64,000 bases of DNA from Raphanus sativus (taxonomy: Eukaryota; Streptophyta; Magnoliopsida; Brassicales; Brassicaceae). Shown here one piece after another: positions 1 through 10,282 of the stretch (its first letter is position 1; each line of letters begins with the position of its first letter). The stretch lies in contig NC_079515.1 of assembly GCF_000801105.2 (NCBI RefSeq), forward strand, positions 31,891,407-31,955,406, in the 5' to 3' direction. The notes below the pieces were generated by a model. It was not told the DNA's origin. It ran no database searches and saw only the letters and a program-made list of their open reading frames with translations. Position numbers and translations under genes: made by a program.

Positions 1-727
1 GTTGATTAGACATTTAAATTAACCAAAAACTCACATATTGTTAAATATATTTGGAGGAAAAAGAGAAATTAACCTCAAGTGGAAATAATTAAAACAAATC
101 TGAGTCAAAAATTCGTCTGGTAAACAAGACAGAAAATGAAGTTCAAGGTTCTGTCCCAAAGAGGCAAGACTTCCAGTCTTTGGAGGAGACTTCCAAAGTC
201 AAGCTTAAGATAAAACAAATGGTGGAAGTCCCACGATCAACATGTTTGATTCTTTTTCAAATTAAAATAAATGGTTAAAACATAATTGTTTTAAAGAAAA
301 AACAGAGAAGAAACACAAAGGCAAATCCTTTCTCAAACAAAAACAAAGGCAGCAAAGCTCTGGTCCAAATCCTCAAGACTCTTTCTAAGATAAAAGCGCG
401 TGGGCTCCATCCACTTTGATCAATACCCTTATTTCTCAGTAAACAGCACAAACAGCTAAAAGTATGAACTTTAGAAAAAAAAATACATAAATGACTCAAA
501 ATTCTATATGTTAAATCATACCTCCACAACTTCCTATTGACTTGGTCTGCTTCCACATCAACCAAAGAAAAAAATATCCCTCTCTTAACGATTTATGTCC
601 GAGTGTAGTATATAAATGTGCATAGAATCAACTATAAGTGATATCATCACCAACAACAACCTTTTTCACTTAGAGAGCTTTTAAGACAACCTAAACTTTG
701 TAAGTGTTTTTAGGGACAGTGAGAGGC
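1..727. other. Upstream region of the NAC gene
   Basis: No convincing coding sequence. Around 170-200 a short imperfect inverted repeat contains agtctttgga and tccaaagtc. The last 100 bases before the ATG presumably carry the NAC promoter and 5' UTR. The open frame on the minus strand (275-565) has no recognisable domain and an implausible composition. Confidence 0.5.
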
Positions 728-1725
728 ATGTCAAAAGAGATTGAGCTGCCAGGTTTCAGATTCCACCCGACCGAGGAGGAGCTTCTTAATTACTACCTCA
801 AGAACATGGTTTATGGGAATATAACCAAAGTTGAAGTCATTGGTTTTCTAAACATCTATCGTCATGATCCATGGGACTTACCTCGTAAGTATCTTTCTAT
901 CTAGCTTTCTTCATTTCTATAAAATCCATTATTCTAAAATTGGTATTAATATGTTTTTAAATTTTGATTACAGACTTATCGACAATTGGGGAGAGGGAAT
1001 GGTATTTCTTTGTGCCAAGGGAAAGGAAGCATGGCAACGGAGGTAGACCAAGCAGGACAACTGAGAAAGGGTATTGGAAAGCAACAGGATCCGATCGTAA
1101 GATCATAAGCTTGTCTGAACCAAAACGTATGATTGGACTCAAGAAGACCCTTGTGTTCTACAGAGGAAGAGCACCAGGAGGATGCAAGACTGATTGGGTC
1201 ATGAACGAGTTCCGGATGCCTGACAATTGCACCTTACCAAAGGTACCTTATAAGTTATATGAATCAGTTATTTGATCAAGAAACAACTTCGTTACTAATC
1301 TTTTGTTCTCTTTTTGATCGCAGGACGTTGTTCTTTGCAAGGTTTATAGAAAAGCCACTTCACTTAAAGTGTTGGAGCAAAGAGCAGAGATGGGAGCTAA
1401 GATGAATCACGCATGCCCAAGCTCTCCTCTCTCGTCTTCCGACACTATTTCTTTCGTAGGTAAAGAAGAAGACATGATGATGACTTCTTTCCCTTTTCCT
1501 CAAGAAACAAACAACAACTTCATGCTTCAAGGGCATACCGAAGAGAAACAGAGGGAAACAGAGATGAAAGGACCTTCTTCATCACTGAAGCTTCCGTGTG
1601 GAGTGTCACCACTACCAGAGCTGCAAGTACCTCAACAAGGATTCGAGTGGGGACAAGACCAGTTGTTGAGTATAAGCCCATGGCTCCAGAATCTTACACC
1701 TATAGTTAACCTATTAAATTTTTAG
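728..1725 (+). CDS. NAC036: NAC-domain transcription factor, NAC036-like
   Basis: Plant-specific NAC transcription factor, expected to act in the nucleus. Exons 728-884, 974-1242 and 1324-1725 join in frame to 275 residues. The N-terminal NAC domain (about residues 5-155) shows the family blocks in order: [13 protein letters not shown], the [13 protein letters not shown] block, [30 protein letters not shown], then [10 protein letters not shown] and VLCKVYRK. The C-terminal 120 residues are Ser-rich and variable, as expected for an activation region. The ATG at 728 is chosen because it places LPGF about 6 residues from the start, as in relatives; the open frame extends upstream only without another ATG. 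Length, intron positions and the following DUF241 genes match my recollection of Arabidopsis ANAC036 (At2g17040), which is about 276 residues. Orthology is inferred from context; another NAC of the same subgroup is possible. Confidence 0.93.
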
Positions 1726-3376
1726 GCTAATGTAAAAGAGAATATCTCACAACAAGTTTAACTATTCTTCACCTGGAAAAACAGAACTTGTAAGACACTA
1801 AGATGTTTGGCTTTAGCTTGAGCATTTACCTATTGTATTTTTATTTACTGAGATTTTAATGTACTTTGTGTAAGTTTGTAATGTAAGAAAATCTAATGTA
1901 TACAAGTCAGAATCTTGACTGTACCATTCAATTCAATAAAACAAAAGTGCTATACTTTGAATCATGGACTTCCCCATGGTCGATAATTTCTCTCTACCGT
2001 ACCAAGTTTTAGATTCGATGGAATATACGAGAAGAAAACTAGAGTAATAACAATTGAAGTCATACCCGTGTTGAATCAATCGATGTTGCTGTTATCTTGA
2101 TCGGTAAGAAATCTTGTCTTGTGGCCTTTCAATGACTTGTTGTCAGTTTGTGGGACCTAAGAAGGGATGATCAATGATCATTGACCTAGACCCATTAGTT
2201 TCTTCTTCGTAATCCTCGCACTGCTGGTGACCCATTATTTCCAATTCTCTGATTCCGAGAAACAAGGGAAGATACAACCTAGAGGCAAAAGCGTTCTCTT
2301 TTGTTTTCTTTTTTTCACTCTTGTGTTTTTTCACTGTCCATCAAGTTAGCAGGCGGCAAAAGTCAAAAACTCAACCAGACAGAGACCTTGCAAATTCATC
2401 TTTGAGAAATAAATGTTTTTGGTTATGACAATGTTCAAGAAATCCTTATGTGGTAATTAAACTATAGAATAAAAGCTATAGACTACAGGAATTTGCTGGA
2501 AATCAGATCCTAGATCATGAAATCAAAGAATCAGATAAGATTCATTTAAAGGATAGAGAGGTTCCACCCTATGGGTCCATTACAAGAGATGGGTTTCTGA
2601 GGGTGGCTTTTACGAAAAGATTTAGATACAGTGTCTGAATATCTCCAATGATACTCTATAATTTTTATTCTAAAGTAAAATAATTCTATTATAAAATTGT
2701 ATTTGTTCAAATGATTTACTATATAATAGAATAAATTATAGGGTAATGTTGTTTTTTATTCTATATTTGAAATAAAAAAACAACATTACTCTAGCATCCA
2801 TTCTATTATAAAATGAATCATTAGAACAAATTTAATTTCATAATAAAATTATTCTATTTTAAAGCAAAATATAGAAAATTTTTGTGTCTAACAACTAAAA
2901 AACCAACTCTCCTCGAACCTAAGAGATTAAACTTACATGAGAAAAGTTAGTAAAACCAGAGAAAATGAAACAGCTTATGTAGTCTTTAGGTGAGCATAAG
3001 CATGGTCCTGTTTTATATTTCATGGCGTGGAGTTGCCTTCATATCTAGGGTTTCTCTTGAATTCTGCAAATAATGTGAAGTAATAATGTGTGGTTCTTCT
3101 CCAAAATGCAGACAAGATCCGAAAGTGAATATATATGCAATAATGGTGCTGTTATCATCTTCTCTAGGGAGACAAGCCATGCTGGATATTTCATAAACTA
3201 TGCCAACGCCTTGCAAATTCGGCCGTGCACATTTATTTTCTTGAGATCTGCGTCTTATCTTTATTGAATATGGGAAATGAGCTGTGTAATGGAACATTGG
3301 GCAGACATAGACATTCATGGTTCAATATTATAAGTTCATGACAACCAATAGATTCCTCACTGCCTCTCTTTCCTAG
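1726..3376. other. Intergenic region, NAC to DUF241
   Basis: Contains the NAC 3' UTR with AATAAA-like signals near 1936, the foldback MITE at about 2645-2885 and the promoter region of the first DUF241 gene. Short open frames on both strands (for example 2143-2334 and 3013-3318, minus) show no domain and are not called as genes. Confidence 0.5.
2645..2885. mobile_element. Foldback MITE-like element (about 240 bp palindrome)
   Basis: The two halves are near-perfect reverse complements, centred at about 2765. The innermost arms are gtaatgttgttttttattc and its complement gaataaaaaaacaacattac. Matching continues outward, with the left arm reading ataatagaataaattatag and its counterpart, out to about 2650 and 2880. 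It has no coding capacity. This is the structure of a foldback-type miniature inverted-repeat element. A transcript through it would form a long hairpin. Exact ends and target duplication are not resolved. Confidence 0.7.
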
Positions 3377-3392
3377 TGGTGTATATAAGTAT
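3377..3392 (+). promoter_or_regulatory. TATA box of the first DUF241 gene
   Basis: The sequence ggtgtatataagt lies about 95 bases before the ATG. The same GGTGTATATA core occurs at a similar distance before the two other DUF241 genes in this window, which supports a conserved core promoter. Confidence 0.6.
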
Positions 3393-3476
3393 TACCTCGA
3401 GAGACATTGAGAAGCAGAACAAACAATTTAGCATTACCAACATCTTCTCTTTGCTCATTACCAAGAGAGAAACAAA

Positions 3477-4288
3477 ATGGCTGTCTCCTTCCACGTTCGA
3501 TCCAACAGTTACCCCTCTAGACTTCACCCACAAGCTGCTCATGTTGATGAGCAGTTGACTCGATTGAGATCTTCTGAGGAAACCTCGACATCTTCAAGCT
3601 CTTCTATATGTCAGAGGCTAGACAACCTTCAAGATCTTCACGAGTCTCTTGACAAACTTATTCGCCTACCTTTCACACAACATGCTTTACCACTAGAGCA
3701 GAACAAGAAAGCCGTCGAGCAGCTTCTTGATGGATCTCTCAGGATATTGATGGATCTCTCAGGATATTGGACCTGTGCAACATTTCCAAGGATGCTTTGT
3801 CGCAGATGAAAGAGGGTCTCATGGAGATCCAGTCCATGCTGAGAAGAAAGCGCGGAGATCTATCGGGAGAGGTCAAGAAATACTTAGCCTCAAGAAAATC
3901 CATCAAGAAGTCATTGCAAAAGGTCCTAAAGAGTTTGAAGGTCAAACAAGACCAAGAGTGCAACGACGAGTCTTTGGCAGTGTTTGGAGAAGCAGAAGCT
4001 ATTACAGTTGCTCTGTTTGATTCTCTGTTTTGCCTCATGTCTGGATCAAAGACATGTAGCAAATGGTCACTAGTCTCAAAGCTAATGAGCCAGAAGAAAG
4101 TTACATGTGAAGCACAAACAAACGAGTTCACGAGGGTTGACTCTGAGTTCCAATCCGAGAAGACCTTGAAGATGGAGGATGTTCAGATCCTAGAGTCATG
4201 CATTCAAGATCTTGAAGATGGTCTTGAATCTCTTTCCAAGTCCTTGATTAAATACCGAGTCTCGATTCTTAACACCTTAGGCCATTAA
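3477..4288 (+). pseudogene. DUF241 (BPS1-like) gene disrupted by a 20-bp duplication
   Basis: Single-exon member of the plant DUF241 family, whose function is unknown. It starts MAVSFHVRSNSYPSR and follows its two intact relatives (5162-5932 and 14875-15666) closely. At 3729-3768 a 20-bp unit (gatggatctctcaggatatt) is present twice. It shifts the frame, so the first frame stops at 3809 after 110 residues. The rest of the protein, from DLCNISKDALSQ to the conserved end SILNTLGH, continues in another frame to 4288. Removing one unit would restore the family alignment, so the event looks recent. No other disabling change is visible. A sequencing or assembly error is possible. If translated, the product would be a truncated N-terminal third. 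Confidence 0.85.
3729..3768 (+). repeat. 20-bp perfect tandem duplication inside DUF241 gene
   Basis: Units 3729-3748 and 3749-3768 are identical. Twenty is not a multiple of three, so the duplication causes the frameshift described for the host gene. The two intact paralogues carry one unit each. Confidence 0.95.
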
Positions 4289-5047
4289 AGCCTACAAATT
4301 TTTTAGAAAATAATTACTTGTAAATGAAACACATAAACAATGAATACAAGATCTTTATCGTATATAACTCTGTTCTTGTGATATCTCTTATTTTTTTCAT
4401 GAATGATCATCAAAGAACCAAACCCTTTGTCGATTTGCAGAAAACGTCACACAGTTTCTTACCCTCAAATTTCACTATCTTAATCATTTTGTTTTATGAC
4501 TGAGTAAATTAAGCAACGTTTACTTGTTCAACAAACATATCATGTGGCATCTCTGAACCTCTACACGGTTGTTGATATTAAAGATATAACCCAAAAAGTG
4601 TTAAGTAATCCATTATCTATTTGTTAACATGCCATGATCTGCGGATACGGATCTTGCCACCATTATCACAGTTGTCTAAATATGATTTTCTTCTAATTAG
4701 GATAATCATAACTTCATAATGCAAACGTGTGCACACGGAAAAGGGTTTATAAATATTCACAAAATATTCAGAGGTAGGAGACAAGCCAAGCTGGAACTGA
4801 CAGAAGCTACTAAGAGTGCTCGTGCGGTTACGCGTTTTGTAAGATAATAGTAAAAGCTTATATTTATTGTCTATTTCAGCATCTTCAACGTGATTAAGAC
4901 CTGACTCTTTCATCAGCATTGTCTTTTGCTTGTCCTATGGCATACTAATCTCAAACTTCACAGAGAAAAATATTATTTAACTCCTAGAAGATAGGCATGA
5001 GACTTGCACGAGTAGCATCACCTTCATCTTGCCTCTCTTTCCTACAA
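4289..5047. other. Intergenic region between DUF241 genes
   Basis: AT-rich 3' UTR and promoter sequence. A block at about 4545-4670 (tctgaacc, cacggttgtt, then cggatcttgcc) resembles one upstream of the third DUF241 gene at 15995-16105. No gene seen. Confidence 0.45.
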
Positions 5048-5061
5048 GGTGTATATATGTA
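5046..5061 (+). promoter_or_regulatory. TATA box of the second DUF241 gene
   Basis: The sequence aggtgtatatatgt lies about 105 bases before the ATG at 5162 and shares the GGTGTATATA core with the other two DUF241 promoters. Confidence 0.6.
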
Positions 5062-5161
5062 CTGACCTGTTAGGCAAAATGAAAAAAGCATAACAAACAT
5101 CTCTAGCTCTCTCAAAATTTTCTCTCTAATCAATAACAAAGAGCTTAAGCTTCAAAAACAA

Positions 5162-5932
5162 ATGGCACTCTCTTTCAACGTTCGCTCTAACAGCTTACCA
5201 TCTAGATCTCACCCGCAAGCCGCTCATGTCGATGAGCAGTTGGCCCGTTTGAGATCTTCTGAGGAAGCTTCAACATCTTCCATCTGCAAAAGAATCGACA
5301 ACCTTCAAGAGCTACACGAGTCTCTTGACAAGCTCATTCGCTTACCTTTTACCCAACAGGCACTAGCACAAGTACAGAACAAGATATTCGTCGAACAGCT
5401 TCTTGATGGATCTCTCAGGATCTTGGACTATTGCAACGTTTCCAAGGATGTTTTGTCGCAGATGAAAGAGGGTCTCATCGAGATCCAATCTATTCTACGA
5501 AGAAAGCAAGGTGATCTATCAGGAGAGGTCAGGAAATACTTAGCCTCAAGAAAGTCCCTCAAGAAGACATTCCCGAAAATACAAAAGTCTCTCAGTGTTG
5601 CACGAGAAGGAGAGTCTTTGGCTGTCTTTGGAGAAGCAGAAGCTATCACAGTTTCTTTGTTTGATTCTCTTTTTAGCTACATGTTTGGATCAAAGGCTTG
5701 TGGAAAATGGTCAGTCGTCTCAAAGCTAATGAGCAAGAAGAAAGTTACAGCCGAAGCTCAAGTAAACGAATTCACTAGGGTTGATTATGAATTTCAGTCT
5801 GGAAAGACCTTGAAGATAGAAGATGTTCAGATCCTAGTGTCATGTATTCAAGATCTTGAAGATGGAGTTGAATCAGTTTCGAAGTCATTGATCAAATATA
5901 GAGTTTCATTTCTTAACACATTAGGCCACTAA
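5162..5932 (+). CDS. DUF241 family protein (intact copy 1)
   Basis: Intact single-exon gene of 256 residues, homologous along its whole length to the broken copy just upstream and to the copy at 14875-15666. The family signature is visible: a start MALSFNVRSNSLPSRSHP, a segment VDEQLARLRSSEE followed by a Ser-rich stretch, helical regions LHESLDKLIRLPFTQ and LLDGSLRILD, and an end SFLNTLGH. No signal peptide or membrane segment is obvious; the protein is predicted mostly helical. The family is related to the domain in Arabidopsis BYPASS1, but its molecular function is unknown. The Arabidopsis block has two such genes (At2g17070, At2g17080) near NAC036, matching this position. The start is fixed by conservation of the N terminus. 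Confidence 0.93.
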   Translation: MALSFNVRSNSLPSRSHPQAAHVDEQLARLRSSEEASTSSICKRIDNLQELHESLDKLIRLPFTQQALAQVQNKIFVEQLLDGSLRILDYCNVSKDVLSQMKEGLIEIQSILRRKQGDLSGEVRKYLASRKSLKKTFPKIQKSLSVAREGESLAVFGEAEAITVSLFDSLFSYMFGSKACGKWSVVSKLMSKKKVTAEAQVNEFTRVDYEFQSGKTLKIEDVQILVSCIQDLEDGVESVSKSLIKYRVSFLNTLGH

Positions 5933-6103
5933 AGGGTACAATTTTGTCACAAGGGAAAAGATACTAGAATCTTATTCAAGTCTCATTTCTGTACATCTTT
6001 ATTTATTTGATCTCGGACTGTTTAACCCAATCAAAGAACAAGATAACTCTAGAAACAAGACGTTCACAGTTTTAACTTTCAACTTTTCACCTAATGGTTA
6101 ACG

Positions 6104-6151
6104 ATTAGGTTAATAACTTTTTTTTTGGAACTTTAATTAGGTTAATAACTT
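6104..6151 (-). mobile_element. Micro-retroposon footprint (16-bp target repeats)
   Basis: A 16-bp direct repeat attaggttaataactt (6104-6119 and 6136-6151) flanks only 16 bases. Read on the minus strand these are taaagttccaaaaaaa, a short unique piece followed by poly(A). This is the layout of a target-primed retroposition that copied little more than the tail. Confidence 0.6.
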
Positions 6152-7640
6152 CTATCCACCTAAATGACGCTGTCTCAATTATTTATTTAAATAAGATCAC
6201 TGATTAGCGAGATTATCAAATTTCAAACGTTTTCTGTACGTACCTAATTATAATATTTCGGCATCGCCATACGCCACGTAATTAGTCTGGACCACTTCTG
6301 TGAGGATAATATATCCTATATAATTAAAAAAAATTATAATATGTAATGTCTGTATGGTGGGAAACATTTGTAGTGTATTTTGTGTACTTTCACGTGTTTT
6401 TTTGGTAACTGTTGCTTTCACATGTTAGAACAACGTATATGGATCTTGCCCATCTGATATCTTAAATCCACACGTTTTCTGCTGTTAATAAGTCGTTCGT
6501 GTCCGTGTTGCGGGAAGCAACGTAAATGATGCAAAAAGAAACTAAAGAACTTTTGAGCTCCGTGTGCATGCACATGTCAAAATCGATGGATAAGGATCTT
6601 GTCTCATTAACGGTCGTGTAATTTTAAACTTTTTATAATTTTATCTTTTTGTTAAAGAAAACTTTGATAATTGGAGAAATGTCTCATATCTTTTTATATA
6701 TTGGGAAAGTCACATAAATAATATTAAAAATATTTATCACAAATAACACTGAATCTTCAAAATATCATTCATCCAACAAAGAAAAAGACTAAGATAATGT
6801 TATTAGTTGTAGATGTTAAACTCAATTCCAACAGTTTTAAAATGTGAAATCTTTTGAATGATTCATTGATGATTTATATCTCTTTCTTAAGTAATCTTAA
6901 ACCTTTTTATTATTTTTTCATAAGTAATCTTAAGTAATCTTAAACATATGCCTTATCCTAACTCTAATTCCCTAAATATATTAAATCATAAACTTTAATC
7001 ACTAAATTTTAGACCCAGATATAAAATATAACTTAATTGTATAATATATCATTTAAATATTTTAAATTTTGTTTTAGATGTATTTCAGTAATCATATGGC
7101 TAAATGTGTTTCCTTTCAAAAAATTACAAATTTTATTTTAAATAAATTTACAAAAATTATGAATGCAAAGGGTAAAATCAATAACTTTTAAAAATTCAAA
7201 TATTGTTTGTTTCTTAGAATTCAGTAATTATTACTTTAACTAAGTACACAACTTAACAAAAATCAGAACTTAACTATTTCATGATATACAAAATTAGATG
7301 CTACAATTAATTATTCTAAAGTTCTAAATGAAATGATGTGCTCTTTGTATATCAGAGTCCTCAGTGAGTTTTACTATATATGTACATGGCTAACTTTATA
7401 AATATTAATTTCAATAATAATTTCAAAGTTTATAGTTTTCTGAAGAATCATATGTGGTACAATGTATTGAATCGATTGGTGTTTTTTAGGAATTCAAAGT
7501 ATTTGTAATCAGTTTTAAGAACTATTAAATTTACATGATCATCAAAAGAATACAATCTGGAGGCTCAGACTTGCATGATGGGTTCATCCACCTGCAATAT
7601 GGCGCTTTTTTGCCGTTTTTGAACCATCTCTCAGAAAAAA

Positions 7641-7704
7641 ATATCCCAATAGACCACTTGCAATTTAAACTTATATCCCAATAGACCACTTGCGATTTAA
7701 ACTT
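7641..7704. repeat. 32-bp tandem duplication
   Basis: Units 7641-7672 and 7673-7704 start atatcccaatagaccacttg and differ at a single base. Non-coding. Confidence 0.9.
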
Positions 7705-8826
7705 ACTAACAGACTAGTTATCTAGTAATTCTGTTCTTGAAGAATGCCTCTTAAAGAGTTAGCCAACAGTTATCTGAGTTATAATAGCGGGAAGACTTGA
7801 CCTCAGAGAAATGGATGGTTTTGTATTAAAAGCAACGAGTGCGAAGCATCCTCTATATTACGGTGGCTGCGAGCACAAAGTTAGATGATGTTTGTTTTCC
7901 AAAACATAATAAAAATTAAAAAAAACAATTATAGAAAGTAACTGATGCAGATGTACATGTACATGAACATATTGGTAGAATATTGAATACCACTTTTGAT
8001 TTTTTTCCTTAAAAATTGATTTATGCATATGTACTATATAGTCCATTTAAAAAAAACATTTAAATATTTATGACAAAATTAGTCAACTACTGGGTACAAA
8101 TCAAATGCTTATTTTTAATAAATCTATATTATTACATACATAAATATAATAAAATAAGACATCATATTTAACTATTTTGATAAAATGATGTTGTAAATTT
8201 ATTATAATTCTTTTTAGTTTAAAACTAATTAATAGAAATGAATTAAATTATTAATATGGATCCATGCGTAGCGTGGACAGAAATTTAGTTTTAATAACAA
8301 ATGCTTATAATCATGCTTGTGTAATAATAACTAGATTCTTATTGTTAATATTCATTTAAGTTTCAACAATAAATGTTGAAAGAATAATTTGATTAACTGT
8401 AAAAACTAAACATTTCTCAAAATGAATAATTACAATGTGTTTGGAATTAAAAAAAGTTATAATATCAATATCTTTTAATATTTCCGAGATATTACAATAT
8501 ATTTAACTTGTATATATGGGAGTATGTTTTGTAAGGATTAGAAAATCAAGGTTGTTGCAGTCGCATTACTAGAATAAATAATTAGTTTAACCTATAAATT
8601 TATTAAATTAAATATGATGGATTAGAAAATACATCTATATAAGTTACTTAAATTAGAGAATTGATTTCAAGATCATTAATACTGTTAACATAAACATTGA
8701 AGACAAGGAACATTGTTTCGCCGAGAACTATATATAAATATATGTGTTGAGCTCTTATCTCCTTTAACATTTCATTTTCTTAAAGCATTCTTAGTTATAA
8801 AAGTTAATTGTTAGAAGTTTAGTAAA

Positions 8827-9135
8827 ATGGATCCCGATATGATGATAGAAAAAGTGTTAACAGACACCGATCTGTCCACACAGGGTTGGCTGATTTTACC
8901 AACACAGAAGATCGAGAATATAGAAAAGAACCTGGGATTTACGTTACCCCGAAATGGTGCTCAAGTGGAAATTCTGGACAATGACAAGTCCTATTGGGTA
9001 AATCTTAATAAAAACAAAGCTGGTTATCATATCGGAGATGGGTGGAACAAAATCAGAGATGAAAGAGATCTCAAAACAGGCGATGTCATCCAATTATATT
9101 GGAAAGAAACAAAATTCATTTTCTCGATGTGGTGA
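8827..9135 (+). CDS. Small B3-domain-like DNA-binding protein
   Basis: One open frame of 102 residues preceded by a TATA-like stretch about 100 bases upstream. The sequence fits a single plant B3 domain: LTDTDLSTQGWLILPTQKIE at the start of the fold, then VEILDNDKSYW, GWNKIRDERDLKTGDVIQLY and KFIFSMW. B3 domains bind DNA in many plant transcription factors; a single short domain like this resembles REM or other small B3 genes. The frame ends in TGG TGA, and the same bases (g|gtgagt) form a strong splice donor. A longer protein with a second exon is therefore possible, and the bases after 9341 read like more coding sequence. No in-frame splice was found, so this may be a truncated copy. It is not part of the Arabidopsis gene order. 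Confidence 0.65.
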   Translation: MDPDMMIEKVLTDTDLSTQGWLILPTQKIENIEKNLGFTLPRNGAQVEILDNDKSYWVNLNKNKAGYHIGDGWNKIRDERDLKTGDVIQLYWKETKFIFSMW

Positions 9136-9281
9136 GTCTTCTTTTATTTATTTATAAGTAGAGTTTTTTTTTTTGAAATGTGAAAATTATTTTTCTGCGT
9201 GTATTTTTTTTTTTAATTTTAATTTTTTTGCTTTTTCGAAAATTTATCTCTCATTGATTACACATCTTATTGGTTGATATT

Positions 9282-9284
<3 letters not shown>

Positions 9285-9318
<34 letters not shown>
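9285..9318. repeat. (AT)n microsatellite
   Basis: About 17 AT units in a row, downstream of the B3-like gene. Confidence 0.95.
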
Positions 9319-9322
<4 letters not shown>

Positions 9323-9611
9323 TTACTGAACCCTTTAAAGAAGATTTTTTTTGATGATCCTGGTATCCGGATGTTTCCGAGAGAGATTCGATTATCGCCT
9401 AATGACTGTCCACCAGAAATCTAGACTTAGTCTGCCGGGGAGCTCGCCGCCTAGTGCTTTTTGTGTGTTAACTAATTATATTTTGGGTGTGTTTTTTATA
9501 TGTATCATAACCAATAATTCCATGCGATTTGCATTAATTGTCATCTAATTATGGATTTTTTTTTTGGAATTTATATGACCTTAAAAGCCATATGAAGAAA
9601 ACAAGTTATTA

Positions 9612-9643
9612 CTAGATTCTGACCCGCCCTTAAAAGGGCGGGT
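9612..9643 (-). mobile_element. Helitron 3' terminus (minus strand)
   Basis: CTAG at 9612-9615 is followed by the hairpin acccgccct / agggcgggt (9622-9630 and 9635-9643). Read on the minus strand this is the typical Helitron 3' end: a GC-rich hairpin about 6-10 bases before a terminal CTAG, inserted next to A/T. The element would extend to the right. No matching 5' end was found, so its length is unknown. Confidence 0.75.
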
Positions 9644-9820
9644 ATTTTTTTGTTGTTTTTTCAATACAAAGATTGATAATTCTTCGTTTTAATTATATAA
9701 ACTGTGACATGATCAAGTTTCAATTATGTGGGTTTGTTATAGTGTGTACAGTAAGACGAACTTTAAGATGCGTCACAACCGTTTTATGTTTGTAAATAAG
9801 TTAAACAATGGTTTTATCAA

Positions 9821-10282
9821 GTGTTTTGAAATCCGATCCGGACCCGCGGTTGAACCGGAAAATCCGGTGATCCAAAATAAATTCGGGTTGGGTTTTGTAA
9901 AAAACTCCAAAATTTAAAAACCCGCAAAACCCACTAAAACCCAAAATCCGGTACCGGTTGAACCATTAGATAATTTTTTTTAGTTGTATATCAAATGAAA
10001 ATAAAAATATAAAAAGTTAAGTTAAGTATTGTAAATGTTTATTAAACATAAAATATATACATATCTAAACTATTATTTTATGTTTTAAAGATATTTAGAA
10101 AGTAGTAACTTTAGTTTTATATATTTTTATATTTTTTATTTTATTAGCTAATATATTATTATATAATAAAATTAATTCATTTATTAATCTGCGGTTCATC
10201 CGCGGTTTACCTGCGGTCGATTCAATGACCCAGTAACCCGGTAAATTGTCCGGTTCAGTGTCCGGGTCGGATTTCAAAACAT
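9821..10282. mobile_element. Terminal-inverted-repeat DNA element, about 460 bp
   Basis: The left end reads tgttttgaaatccgatccgg from 9822. The right end, reverse complemented from 10282, reads tgttttgaaatccgacccgg. Both ends continue with ccggt- and ccggtt-rich subterminal sequence. There is no coding sequence, so it is non-autonomous. Target duplication is not clear. The right end is included in the 511-bp tandem duplication and therefore occurs twice. Confidence 0.65.

Larger units (their letters stand above)
5933..8826. other. AT-rich intergenic region
   Basis: No gene seen. It contains two sequences resembling DUF241 upstream blocks (ggatcttg at about 6441 and 6594), a tiny poly(T) insertion with target duplication at 6104-6151, and a 32-bp tandem repeat at 7641-7704. 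The stretch near 8259 (ggatccatgcgtagcgtgga) resembles a decayed Helitron end hairpin. Confidence 0.45.

Noticed and set aside
275..565. Minus-strand open frame of 96 codons
   Set aside because: Low-complexity Phe/Leu/Cys-rich translation, no domain, no promoter or splice support.
2143..2334. Minus-strand open frame of 63 codons, Lys-rich start
   Set aside because: No family resemblance; probably NAC 3' flank.
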